NCBI RefSeq assembly: GCF_013375935.1
Contig: NZ_CP056117.1
Coordinates: 3,410,001-3,474,000 of the forward strand
Reading direction: 5' to 3'
DNA: 64,000 bases
Source: Enterobacter cloacae
GTDB lineage: Bacteria; Pseudomonadota; Gammaproteobacteria; Enterobacterales; Enterobacteriaceae
Shown here: positions 44,852 through 54,408 of the stretch, piece by piece
Layout: each line of letters opens with the position of its first letter
Numbering within the stretch: the first letter of the stretch is position 1
Translations under genes and position numbers: made by a program
The notes under the pieces: model-generated
What the model was told of the DNA's origin: nothing
Databases searched by the model: none
Seen by the model: the letters and a program-made list of their open reading frames with translations, nothing else

Positions 44852-47316
44852 TCCCGTCCTCAACCTATCGCATTCAGTTTCGCAACGGCATGACCTTCGA
44901 TCGCGTAGTGGACCTGATACCGTACATGAAAGATCTCGGTATCAGCCATCTCTATGCGTCGCCGGTTTTCACGGCCACCACGGACTCCACTCACGGCTAT
45001 GACGTGACCGACCCTAATGAAATCGACCCGGCAATTGGCGGGCGCGCAGGGTTCGACCGCATGGCGGCAGCCCTCCGGCAGGCGGGCATGGGGCTGATTC
45101 TGGATATCGTTCCTAACCATATGTCCACCTCGCTGGAAAACCGCTGGTGGCGCGACGTTATTGAAAACGGCAAACAGAGCCGCTACGCCGCCTTCTTTGA
45201 CATCGACTGGTCCCGACCGCTAACGCTGCCTTTTCTTGGCGACACCTTTGAAGCGGAGCTGGAGCGGGGCGCTATCACACTAAAACGTGACAGTGTCACC
45301 GAAAAGGCGGCGCTGGTGTATTACGACACCGCCTATCCGCTCAATCCCGGCACGTATAGTGAGGATAAGAGCATCGCTGAGATCCACGAGGCGCAAAGCT
45401 GGCGCCTGATGTCCTGGCGTGAAGCGCCGAAGCAGCTGTCGTGGCGACGCTTTTTTGAAATCACCGGGCTGGTGGGCGTGCGGGTTGAGGATGAAGCGGT
45501 CTTCGCGGATACCCACCGCCTGATCCTGGAGCTTGTTCACGCCGGGGTGGTGGACGGCCTGCGCATCGACCACGTGGACGGGCTTGCCGATCCGCTGGCG
45601 TATCTGCAGCGCCTGCGCGCGGCGACCGGGCCGGACTGCTATATCACGGTCGAGAAGATCCTCGCCAAAGGGGAGCAGCTTCCCCCCGAGTGGCCCGTGT
45701 CGGGCACGACGGGCTATGAGTTTATCGCCTCCCTTGCCGAAGTGCTGGTGGACGATAACAACCTCTCGCGGCTGGAGGCCATCCACGCCGAAACGCTGGG
45801 CGCGCCCGTGGACACGCATGAAGAGCTGCGCAAGGCCAAAGGCCTGATGACCGATCGTAATTTCGAAGGCGAATTTACCACGCTGCTTGCTATTGCCTGC
45901 GAGCTGGCCCGGCACAACGGCGTCGAGGTGCAGCGCGACGATATCCGGCATGCCCTGCGCGAGCTGCTTATCGCCTTTCCGGTGTACCGCACCTACGGCA
46001 CCGGCGAGGGGCTGACGCCTGCGGACGTGGCGCTGCTCGGCCGCGTGGTCGCCAGCGTTAACGCGTCGGAGCCCGCCCTGAGCCTGATCGTGCGTATTCT
46101 CACCGGCGACCTGCCGGAGCAGTATCGCGCGCTGGCCTCGCTTTTCCGCACCCGTTTTCAGCAGCTGACCGGGCCGCTGATGGCGAAATCGGTAGAGGAT
46201 ACGCTGTTCTTCCGCCACAACCTGGAGCTGGCCCTGAACGAGGTCGGGGCTGACCCCGCGCCGCGCGCGTTTTCACTCTCCCGCTTTCATCAGGAGATGC
46301 GCATTCGGCTCGCCCGTCAGCCCGACGCGCTGCTGGGCACCTCGACCCACGACACCAAACGCGGCGAGGATGCGCGGGCGCGGCTGTACACGCTGACGGA
46401 AGCGCCGGATCTGTGGGGGGAGAGCCTGGCGCGCTGGCGGCAGATGAACCAGACCCAGGTTCGGTTCCTGAATGACGGCACCGCGCCGAACGCCGCCGAT
46501 ACCTGGATGATCTTCCAGGCGCTGGCGGGCGTCTGGCCGGCATCGCTGTCGCCTGACGATCGCGACGGGCTTCAGTCGCTGGAGACGCGCTTCCTCGGCT
46601 TTCTTGAGAAAGCGCTGCGCGAGGCCAAGCAGCGCACCGACTGGATCGACAGTAACGAAAGCTACGAGAGCGTGGTGCTGGACTATGCGCGCCATCTGCT
46701 CTCCCCGGATAACACCCTGTTCCTGCACGATTTCAGCCAGGCGCTCCAGCCGTTTATTCGCGCCGGACTGATGAACAGCCTGAGTCAGACGGTCATCAAG
46801 CTGACCGCGCCCGGCGTGCCGGATATTTACCAGGGCAGCGAAGCGCTGAACTTTAGCCTGGTTGACCCGGACAACCGCCGGGAACCGGATTTCACCGCGC
46901 TGGCGGAGAACCTCAGCGCGGCGGATGGACACATCTTTAACGACGAGCAGCGCTGGCGAGACGGCAGCGTGAAGCAGTACGTCACCGCCACGCTGTTACG
47001 GCTTCGCCCGCATTACCCCGAGCTTTTCCGCTACGGCGACTGGCTGCCGCTGAAGGTAACCGGCGAGCGCGAGGAGAATATGATCGCTTATGCCCGCCTG
47101 AAAGACGGCGAGGCGCTCATCGTCGCCGTTCCGCGCCTGGCGTTTGGCGTTAACGACAACGAGAAGCTGTGGGTTAATACCACATTGGCCATACCTCAGG
47201 AGCTGGCCGGAAAGCGCTACCGGGATCTGTTTACCGGTGAGAGTCGCGTACTGCACGAGACGCTGGATTTAACGTCTGAAAAGGGATGTTTGTTGGTTCT
47301 GCTTACCTGCGAATAA
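44848..47316 (+). CDS. treY: Malto-oligosyltrehalose synthase
   Basis: Converts the reducing-end alpha-1,4 bond of malto-oligosaccharides or glycogen into the alpha,alpha-1,1 bond of trehalose. The 822-residue GH13 protein begins PSSTYRIQFRNGMTFDRVVD, typical of TreY, and has LILDIVPNHMS, nucleophile region VDGLRIDHVDGLADP, ITVEKIL and LLGTSTHDTKRGEDARARL. It is between treZ and treX; the operon does not include otsAB. Together with TreX it makes trehalose from glycogen as an osmoprotectant. Confidence 0.94.
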   Translation: MIPSSTYRIQFRNGMTFDRVVDLIPYMKDLGISHLYASPVFTATTDSTHGYDVTDPNEIDPAIGGRAGFDRMAAALRQAGMGLILDIVPNHMSTSLENRWWRDVIENGKQSRYAAFFDIDWSRPLTLPFLGDTFEAELERGAITLKRDSVTEKAALVYYDTAYPLNPGTYSEDKSIAEIHEAQSWRLMSWREAPKQLSWRRFFEITGLVGVRVEDEAVFADTHRLILELVHAGVVDGLRIDHVDGLADPLAYLQRLRAATGPDCYITVEKILAKGEQLPPEWPVSGTTGYEFIASLAEVLVDDNNLSRLEAIHAETLGAPVDTHEELRKAKGLMTDRNFEGEFTTLLAIACELARHNGVEVQRDDIRHALRELLIAFPVYRTYGTGEGLTPADVALLGRVVASVNASEPALSLIVRILTGDLPEQYRALASLFRTRFQQLTGPLMAKSVEDTLFFRHNLELALNEVGADPAPRAFSLSRFHQEMRIRLARQPDALLGTSTHDTKRGEDARARLYTLTEAPDLWGESLARWRQMNQTQVRFLNDGTAPNAADTWMIFQALAGVWPASLSPDDRDGLQSLETRFLGFLEKALREAKQRTDWIDSNESYESVVLDYARHLLSPDNTLFLHDFSQALQPFIRAGLMNSLSQTVIKLTAPGVPDIYQGSEALNFSLVDPDNRREPDFTALAENLSAADGHIFNDEQRWRDGSVKQYVTATLLRLRPHYPELFRYGDWLPLKVTGEREENMIAYARLKDGEALIVAVPRLAFGVNDNEKLWVNTTLAIPQELAGKRYRDLFTGESRVLHETLDLTSEKGCLLVLLTCE

Positions 47317-47331
47317 TCGAGGAGAACAAAA

Positions 47332-49409
47332 ATGCCAAAGGATACAACGTTTGAAATTCGGGCCGGTCACGGCCAGCAGCTGGGCGCAAACTATGACGGC
47401 AAGGGGGTCAACTTTGCGCTGTTTTCCGCGCACGCGGAGCGGGTGGAGCTGTGCCTGTTTGACCCTTCCGGGAAAACAGAAATCGCCCGCCTGGAGCTGC
47501 CGGAATATACCCATGAGGTGTGGCACGGCTATGTGCCCGACCTGAAGCCGGGGACGCTGTACGGTTACCGCGTTTACGGGCCATACGATCCGGAGAACGG
47601 TCACCGCTTTAACCCGCATAAGCTGCTCATCGACCCGTATGCCCGCGAGCTGGTAGGGGATATCGAGTGGAACGACGCCCACTTCGGCTATGAGCTGGGG
47701 CACGACGAGCTCGATCTCAGCTTCGATACGCGAGACAGCGCGCCGTTTACGCCGAAATGCAAGGTCATCGACCCGAACGCCGTCGACTGGCAGGACTCGC
47801 GCCGGCCTGACGTTCCGTGGCCGCGTACCGTCGTCTACGAAAGCCACGTCAAGGGCTTTACCCAGCTTAACCCGGCCATTCCGCCCGAGCTGCGCGGTAC
47901 GTTTGAGGGGATGGGTCATAAAGCCTCCGTGGACTACATCAAAAGCCTGGGCATCACCTCGGTGGAGCTGCTGCCGGTCCACTGGTTCCCGGACGATCGG
48001 CACCTGCTCGATCGCGGTCTTAAAAACTTCTGGGGCTATAACTCGCTCGCCTTCTTTGCGCCAGCGTCCCGCTATTACGGCCCGGCGGGGATCCAGGGCT
48101 TTCGCGATATGGTGCGCGCGTACCACGACGCGGGCATCGAGGTGATCCTCGACGTGGTCTATAACCACACGGCGGAGGGTAACGAGCTGGGGCCAACCCT
48201 GTCGTTTAAGGGGATTGATAACTTCTGCTATTACCGCACCATGCCGGATCAGCACCGGTACTACATCAACGACACCGGCACCGGCAATACCGTCAATACC
48301 TCGCATCCGCGCGTGTTGCAGATGGTCATGGACTCGCTGCGCTACTGGGCGGAATCGATGCAGATTGACGGCTTCCGCTTCGATCTCGGCACGATTCTCG
48401 GGCGCGAGCCGGAAGGGTTCGATCCGCGCGGCGGATTTTTCGATGCAGTCACCCAGGATCCGGTGCTGTCGAAGCTGAAGCTCATCGGTGAGCCGTGGGA
48501 TATTGGCCCCGGCGGGTATCAGGTGGGCGGCTTCCCGCCGGGCTGGGGGGAGTGGAACGACAAATACCGCGATACGGTCCGGGAATACTGGAAGGGCGAT
48601 AACGTCTCCACCGATTTTGCCGCACGCCTGCTTGGCTCCGGTGATTTGTACGATCTGCGCGGGCGTCGCCCGTGGGCCAGCGTCAACTTCATCACCGCGC
48701 ATGACGGCTTCACGCTCAACGACCTGGTGTCGTACAACGAGAAGCACAATGCCGATAACGGGGAGGATAATAACGACGGCCATAACGATAACCGGTCATA
48801 TAACTACGGTGAAGAAGGCCCGACGGAAAACCCGGACATCATCGCGACCCGCGAGCGGCAAAAGCGCAACTTCCTCACCACGCTCTTGTTCTCCCACGGC
48901 ACGCCGATGCTGCTGGCGGGAGATGAGTTTGGCCGCTCGCAGAAGGGCAATAATAACGGATACTGTCAGGACAGCGAGATCTCCTGGATAAACTGGGAAG
49001 GGCTCTCTGAAAACGACGAGAAGCTGCGCGAATTTACCCGTGGCCTGATTGCCCTGCGCGTGGAGCAGCCGCTGCTGCGGCGTGAAAACTGGCGCGACGG
49101 GCTGGAGATCCGCTGGTTTAACGCCGGCGGGGGGGGCTGCAGCAGTCGGAACAGTGGGACGAAGGCTCCACCCTTGGCCTTGCCATCAGCCGGCCGGATC
49201 TCGAAAAGGAAGAGGGCGTCTGGCACGACGTGCTGATGCTGTTTAACCCGTTTGAAGGCACGGTCCCGTTCCAGATCCCGCAGTTCGGGGAAGGCGGCTG
49301 GGTGCTGGAGCTGTCAACGGCGGATGATACCCCCACCGGGGAGATCATCACGGAATCCGTCGATTATGAGCTGGCCGGGCGGAGTATCACCCTGTTCCGC
49401 CGTCCTTAA
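47332..49409 (+). pseudogene. treX: Glycogen debranching enzyme TreX/GlgX, frameshifted near the 3' end
   Basis: Isoamylase-type GH13 debranching enzyme that supplies linear maltodextrins to TreY. It has an N-terminal CBM48-like domain (about 10-110), VILDVVYNHTAEG, nucleophile IDGFRFDLGTILG, acid/base LIGEPWD and INFITAHDGF-like VNFITAHDGFTLNDL. The frame breaks in a run of eight Gs at 49129-49136. As written, translation goes wrong after FNAGG and stops at 49236. With six or nine Gs it continues LQQSEQWDEGSTLGLAIS... and ends GRSITLFRRP at TAA 49407-49409, the normal C-terminal domain (about 690 residues). All catalytic residues are before the break. A sequencing error is likely. The restored stop overlaps the end of the convergent regulator gene. 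Confidence 0.85.
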
Positions 49410-49954
49410 AGCGAGGCCGCCGCGCGTGCGGCGGTATCATACAGGGACGAGATCGCGCGAAGCAGCTGCGCGGTCTCGCCAATCGACGTTCCCGGAATGC
49501 CGCTCTCCGCATGAATGGCGATCAGGCAGGCCTCCCGCACGTCCCGGTACTTCATGCACAGCGCTTTGCCTTCCTCCGTCGTCGAGAAAAAGAGCTCTTT
49601 CCCCGCTTTTTCACTGGTGACGTAACCCGCCTTTACCAGCTTTTTCAGCGCATACGTCACCACGTGGGTATCTTCCACGTTCAGCACAAAGCAGATGTCC
49701 GCCAGCTTTTTCTTGCGGTTGCGGTGGTTTACGTGGTGCAGAAGCGAGACGTCAAAGGCGCCCATATCCGGCTCGCCCGCCGCCGTCATGCAGCGCACCA
49801 TCCACTTGTTGAACGCATTGCTGGTCATGATCAGCGCGTATTCCAGCTCCGAAAGTTCGGCACACCGCTCTGAGACCAGATGACGGGAGGAGACGATACG
49901 CCCGTCTGCAATATCGTCGTGGCCTGGCGCCGTCTTCGTTTTGTCTTTTGTCAT
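49406..49954 (-). CDS. Winged-helix transcriptional regulator (MarR-like)
   Basis: A 182-residue protein with a winged helix at about residues 60-130 (FDVSLLHHVNHRNRKKKLAD, EDTHVVTYALKKLVKAGYV, wing TSEKAGKELFFSTTEEGKAL). Helices flank it and may dimerise. The arrangement fits the MarR/HTH_27 group. It is divergent from the DUF969-DUF979-DUF2891 operon, and a widely spaced ATGTAAAC/GTTTACAT inverted repeat lies between them. It is likely the local regulator of that operon. Ligand unknown. Confidence 0.75.
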   Translation of the reverse strand: MTKDKTKTAPGHDDIADGRIVSSRHLVSERCAELSELEYALIMTSNAFNKWMVRCMTAAGEPDMGAFDVSLLHHVNHRNRKKKLADICFVLNVEDTHVVTYALKKLVKAGYVTSEKAGKELFFSTTEEGKALCMKYRDVREACLIAIHAESGIPGTSIGETAQLLRAISSLYDTAARAAASL

Positions 49955-49972
49955 ACCGCTCCTTCTCCCGAA

Positions 49973-50023
49973 ATGTAAACCCGTCGATAAAATAAGAACA
50001 TTTTATTGATAAATTGTTTACAT
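49973..50023. promoter_or_regulatory. Inverted repeat ATGTAAAC...GTTTACAT in the divergent region
   Basis: Perfect 8-bp arms at 49973-49980 and 50016-50023, separated by 35 AT-rich bases. The left arm is 19 bases from the regulator start. It looks like a two-site operator allowing looping or a pair of half-operators. Confidence 0.5.
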
Positions 50024-50178
50024 GTTTTTGACGTTCAGGTATAGCTTTTTAGTGCAGGTTCTGCGGAGCCTCACGCAAAACACAACATCGCGCGCCGTAA
50101 TGCACCGGCTTCGCTCTGCTGCGAAGTATAAAAAATAGCCGTCGGCGCGCAACGCTCACTTTGGATAGGGTAACGTTT

Positions 50179-50901
50179 ATGGACAGTTCTACACTGTTGC
50201 CGCTTATCGGGATACCGGTAGTGGTTATTGGTTTTGCACTGCGCTTCAACCCGCTGCTGGTTGTCGTGGTGGCGGGGCTGGCGACGGGCCTGCTGGTTGG
50301 CATGGATTTCGGTATGCTGCTGGAAACCTTTGGCGAAAAGTTCGTGAATAGCCGATCGCTTGCCACCTTCATTCTGATCCTGCCGGTCATCGGCCTGCTG
50401 GAGTATTACGGGCTGAAGGAGCGGGCGCAGGCCTGGGTGGCGAAGATCGCCAGCGCGACCTCGGCGCGTATCCTGATGCTCTACTTTGTCGCCCGTGAGG
50501 GAACGGCGGCGCTGGGGCTGATGTCGCTGGGCGGCCACGCGCAGACGGTGCGCCCGCTGCTGGCGCCGATGGCGGAAGGGGCGGCGCTGAACGAATACGG
50601 CGAGCTGCCGCAGACTATCCGCGACAAAATTAAGGCGCACGCCGCCGCCTGCGACAATATCGCGGTGTTCTTTGGGGAAGATATCTTTATCGCCTTCGGC
50701 GCGGTGCTGCTGATTGACGCGTTTCTTAAAGAGAACGGGATCGAGGGGATCGAGCCGCTGCACATCGGCCTGTGGGCCATTCCGACCGCCATCGCTGCCC
50801 TGATTATTCACATGACGCGCCTGCTGCGCCTCGACGCCAGCATTCGTCGCGACGTGATGGCCTGGAAAGCAGAGCAGGGCACGCAGGAGATCGCATCATG
50901 A
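50179..50901 (+). CDS. DUF969 family membrane protein
   Basis: A 240-residue integral membrane protein with hydrophobic segments at about 8-45, 65-85, 105-120, 172-190 and 195-215, matching the DUF969 family. Conserved blocks are FGEKFVNSRSLATFILILPV and FVAREGTAALGLMSLGGHAQ. It is always found with DUF979, and the pair is thought to form a transporter. Some relatives sit next to pyrrolidone-carboxylate peptidase. The ATG at 50179 was chosen over an upstream TTG. It overlaps the next gene by 4 bases (ATGA). Confidence 0.8.
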   Translation: MDSSTLLPLIGIPVVVIGFALRFNPLLVVVVAGLATGLLVGMDFGMLLETFGEKFVNSRSLATFILILPVIGLLEYYGLKERAQAWVAKIASATSARILMLYFVAREGTAALGLMSLGGHAQTVRPLLAPMAEGAALNEYGELPQTIRDKIKAHAAACDNIAVFFGEDIFIAFGAVLLIDAFLKENGIEGIEPLHIGLWAIPTAIAALIIHMTRLLRLDASIRRDVMAWKAEQGTQEIAS

Positions 50902-51884
50902 TGACGCTCATCACCATTAACCGCGTGTACTACCTGATTGGCTTTGTTGTGATGCTGCTGGTCGTTATGACCCTTCGCGACCGCGCCAACCCGAAACGTT
51001 TTACCACCGCGCTGTTCTGGTTCCTGTTTGGCGGGATCTTCCTGTTTGGCGATCTGATGGTGCAGGAGCTGGGCAAGTCGCTGGCGTATCGCATCATTGG
51101 CGGCGCCGTTATCGTGATTGCGCTGCTGGCGGGTTTCGGGCTGGTCGGGAAGGGGCATTATAAAATGTCCACCGAGGAGGAGCGCGTCGCCTCGTCGAAC
51201 CGGCTGAAAAACTGGCTGTTCCTGCCAGCGCTGATGATCCCCGTGGTGACGGTCATCGGGACGCTGTTCCTGAAGGGCGTGTCGATTGGCGGCGTTTATC
51301 TGCTCGACCAGAAGCAGCTTACCCTGGCGGCGCTGTGCGTGGCCTGCGTGGCGGCAATCCTCACCGGCTGGTGGCTGACGAAAGGCACGCCGCTGCATGC
51401 GGTCCGTCAGTCTCGTCGGCTGGTGGATACCATCGGCTGGGCGGTGATCCTGCCGCAGATGCTCGCCATGCTCGGCGGTGTATTTGTGGTGGCCAATACC
51501 GGCGAATCGGTCCAGAAGGTGGTCAGCCTGTTCGTCAACCCGGACAGCCGCTTTATGCTGGTGGTGATTTACTGCGTGGGGATGGCGCTGTTTACCATGA
51601 TCATGGGCAACGCCTTCGCCGCGTTCCCGGTGCTGAGTGCCGGTATCGCCCTGCCGTTCCTGATTAACGTTCATCACGGCAACCCGGCGCCGCTGCTGGC
51701 TATCGGGATGTACGCGGGCTATTGCGGCACGCTGATGACGCCCATGGCCGCCAACTTCAACATCGTGCCCGCCGCGCTGCTGGAGCTGAAGGACAAATAT
51801 CAGGTCATCAAGATCCAGATCCCGACCGCGTTAACCCTGCTGGTGGTAAACGTGTTCTTAATGTATTTCCTCGTGTTTCGCTAA
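50898..51884 (+). CDS. DUF979 family membrane protein
   Basis: A 328-residue polytopic membrane protein, partner of DUF969. Ten or so hydrophobic segments are visible. Conserved polar blocks include FGDLMVQELGKSLAYRIIGG, GWAVILPQMLAMLGGVF, MGNAFAAFPVLSAGIALP and AGYCGTLMTPMAANFNIVPA. The arrangement recalls two-subunit secondary transporters. It begins inside the DUF969 stop codon, so the two subunits are coupled one to one. The frame is open further upstream but 50898 gives the family start MMTLITINRVYYLIGF. Confidence 0.8.
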   Translation: MMTLITINRVYYLIGFVVMLLVVMTLRDRANPKRFTTALFWFLFGGIFLFGDLMVQELGKSLAYRIIGGAVIVIALLAGFGLVGKGHYKMSTEEERVASSNRLKNWLFLPALMIPVVTVIGTLFLKGVSIGGVYLLDQKQLTLAALCVACVAAILTGWWLTKGTPLHAVRQSRRLVDTIGWAVILPQMLAMLGGVFVVANTGESVQKVVSLFVNPDSRFMLVVIYCVGMALFTMIMGNAFAAFPVLSAGIALPFLINVHHGNPAPLLAIGMYAGYCGTLMTPMAANFNIVPAALLELKDKYQVIKIQIPTALTLLVVNVFLMYFLVFR

Positions 51885-51893
51885 GGAGCCGCT

Positions 51894-52889
51894 ATGGAAT
51901 TAACGCAACAACAGGCCGACGCGTTCGCCAGAATGCCGTTGACCTATTTACGTCAGGAATACCCGAACCACATCATGCATCTGCTGAACGATGACGGCGA
52001 CGTTCTGCCGCCCCGCGAGCTGCACCCGATTTTTTACGGCTGCTTTGACTGGCACTCGGCGGTGCACGGCTACTGGCTCCTGCTGCGCTGCCTGCGCCTG
52101 TATCCCGGGCTGCCGTGCCGGGAAGAGATCGTCGCCCTGTTTGAGGAACACCTGACCGACGAGAAGGTGGCGAAAGAGCTGGCCTATTTCAACGCGCCGT
52201 TCCGCGCGTCGTTTGAGCGACCTTACGGCTACGGCTGGCTGCTGGCGCTGGCGCAGGAGCTGCAACAGTCCTCGCTGCCGCAGGCGGCGCGCTGGTACCA
52301 GACGCTGCAACCGCTCACGCTGGATATTCGTCAGCGGCTGGTGGATTACCTCAGCAAGTTAACCTACCCAATCCGCGTCGGGACGCATTACAACACCGCG
52401 TTTGCGCTCGCGCTGGGGCTGGATTACGCCCGGGCGGTGAACGATAACGTGCTTGAGCAGGCTATCCTGGACGCGGCAACGCGGTTTTATCTCGCGGACA
52501 CCCGTTATCCCGCGCACTATGAGCCGGGCGGCGACGAGTATATTTCCGGGGCGCTTACCGAAGCCCTGCTGATGAGCAAGGTGACGGACAATTTCCCGGC
52601 CTGGTTCGATGCGTTTCTGCCGGACGCGGGCGCCGTTTCGGCGCTGATGTATCCGGCAGAGGTGAGCGATCGCACCGATCCGAAGATTGCGCACCTGGAC
52701 GGGCTCAACCTAAGCCGCGCCTGGTGCATGAAGCACATTGCGCGCGCCCTGCCGGAAAGCCATCCGGCGCAGCAGGCACTGCGCGATGCCGCCGCGCGCC
52801 ATCTGGCGGCAAGCGTGGAGCATGTTGTCGGCAGCCACTACAGCGGCGGGCACTGGCTGGCGAGCTTTGCGCTGCTGGCGCTGGAGTAG
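51894..52889 (+). CDS. DUF2891 family protein
   Basis: A 331-residue soluble protein matching DUF2891. It is alpha-helical, probably an (alpha/alpha)6-type toroid, with conserved His/Trp/Glu-rich blocks: HPIFYGCFDWHSAVHGYWLL, RPYGYGWLLALAQEL, RVGTHYNTAFAL, YPAHYEPGGDEYISG and the C-terminal SHYSGGHWLASFALLALE. Such toroids often process carbohydrates or modified amino acids. It lies 9 bases after DUF979 in the same operon, so it probably acts on the substrate imported by the DUF969-DUF979 pair. No biochemical role is known to me. Confidence 0.8.
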   Translation: MELTQQQADAFARMPLTYLRQEYPNHIMHLLNDDGDVLPPRELHPIFYGCFDWHSAVHGYWLLLRCLRLYPGLPCREEIVALFEEHLTDEKVAKELAYFNAPFRASFERPYGYGWLLALAQELQQSSLPQAARWYQTLQPLTLDIRQRLVDYLSKLTYPIRVGTHYNTAFALALGLDYARAVNDNVLEQAILDAATRFYLADTRYPAHYEPGGDEYISGALTEALLMSKVTDNFPAWFDAFLPDAGAVSALMYPAEVSDRTDPKIAHLDGLNLSRAWCMKHIARALPESHPAQQALRDAAARHLAASVEHVVGSHYSGGHWLASFALLALE

Positions 52890-52902
52890 CCCAGGCTAGC
52901 GC

Positions 52903-54282
52903 TTATTTTATCAGCCTCAGCGACCGTAACCGGCTTACGCTAACGAATACGGATCCCGCTGAGGCTGCCGTGGCGATCCACAGCGCAGCATGAACCGGTC
53001 TTCCATCTGCCGTCAGCATAACCCCCACAACCGCTGCACCGAGACACTGCCCGAACGTCCGCATGATGGACAAAACGCCTGAAGCGAAGCTCGCATGGTC
53101 ACGGGCAACGTTTGAGAGCATCTCCCGGTTATTGGGGCTCTGGAAGCAGCCAAACCCAATACCGCACACCAGGCACCGCAGGCAGATATCCCACATGGCT
53201 GGGCTGGCAGGCAGCGTCGCCAGCAGCCCCAGCCCCAGAGCGAAAATCATCAGCCCGAGAGTTGAGATCGGCGGAGCCGAAATCGTGTCCGCCCACCGGC
53301 CGGCATGGGGAGCAATGAGCACGATCCCCAACGGCCACGGCGTAAACAGCAGGGCAGAGACGAGCGGGCTATAGCCATAGACGCTCTGAAACAGGAACGG
53401 CAGGGCAATGAAGGCGATCCCCTGGCTGACGAACGCAGTCATCGACGTAAGGGCCGCGAGGGTAAAACGCGCATTTTTAAACATTGCTGGCGGCAGCAGC
53501 GGGTTTTCCGTACGGCGGATCTGCCAGATAAAGGCGATGCCGCTCGTCGCAGCGATCGCCGCCCAGCAAAGGCTGATTGTGTGATGTGCTGCGCTCTGGA
53601 AACTGTTCGTCGCCACGATCGTTGAGCCCAACATCAGCGCCGATAAAATGGCCCCGAGCGAATCGAAGGGCACCCGAACGCTTACAGCCTGGCGCGGCAG
53701 CGCTCCGGTTGCCAGCAGCAGGGCCACCGCACCGGGAATAACGTTTACGGCAAACAGCCATTGCCAGCTCAGGGTGTGTAGAAGGACGCCGCCCAATACC
53801 GGCCCAAGCGCCGAGCTGGAGGCGATGAGCAGGGCGTGTAAACCCAGAACGCGGCCAAGCAATCGGCCGGGAAACACGGACCGCAATATCGCGGGCGCGA
53901 TGCTCAGCGTCGCCGCGCCGCCGATCCCCTGCAGGATGCGCATCACGATAAGCATTCCGGGCCCCGTTGCCAGCGCGCAGCCCAGCGATGTCAGGGTAAA
54001 GGTCATAAGGCCTGCCAGAAATACGGGGCGGTAACCCAGACGTGCCGCCAGCGCCGCGAATAGCGCCAGCGTCATGGCCGCCGCCAGCAGATACCCGTTG
54101 GCAAACCAGACGGCGGTACTGGCGGGGACCTGCATCGCCTGCGCCATGGACGGCAGGGCGACGTTAATCATGGTGCCGTCAAACACGCCCATTAGCGTGG
54201 TGGTCATTACCGCGGCCAACACCCGGGCGCGCGCCGGTCCCGGCAGGCCGTCATCGCCGGGTTGGCTGGAAAAGAGCGTCAT
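52903..54282 (-). CDS. MFS multidrug efflux transporter, DHA2 (14-helix) family
   Basis: A 459-residue drug:H+ antiporter of the EmrB/QacA group. It has motif A-type LAARLGYRPVF between helices II and III, ILQGIGGAATLSIAPAIL (motif B region), and motif C-like SSSALGPVLGGVLLHTLSWQ in helix V. The N-terminus is short and charged. It is divergent from a LysR gene 126 bases away that probably regulates it. Substrate unknown. Confidence 0.85.
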   Translation of the reverse strand: MTLFSSQPGDDGLPGPARARVLAAVMTTTLMGVFDGTMINVALPSMAQAMQVPASTAVWFANGYLLAAAMTLALFAALAARLGYRPVFLAGLMTFTLTSLGCALATGPGMLIVMRILQGIGGAATLSIAPAILRSVFPGRLLGRVLGLHALLIASSSALGPVLGGVLLHTLSWQWLFAVNVIPGAVALLLATGALPRQAVSVRVPFDSLGAILSALMLGSTIVATNSFQSAAHHTISLCWAAIAATSGIAFIWQIRRTENPLLPPAMFKNARFTLAALTSMTAFVSQGIAFIALPFLFQSVYGYSPLVSALLFTPWPLGIVLIAPHAGRWADTISAPPISTLGLMIFALGLGLLATLPASPAMWDICLRCLVCGIGFGCFQSPNNREMLSNVARDHASFASGVLSIMRTFGQCLGAAVVGVMLTADGRPVHAALWIATAASAGSVFVSVSRLRSLRLIK

Positions 54283-54408
54283 CTTGCTGTCTCCTGAAAA
54301 GGATGGTGGATGACGGAACTATAAAGATGGCTTTTACGTGGCGGAAGGCGCACCATTTGCACTTTATCGTTGCATGAAACGCCTTATCTGAATCCTGGGA
54401 GAGTAGTC

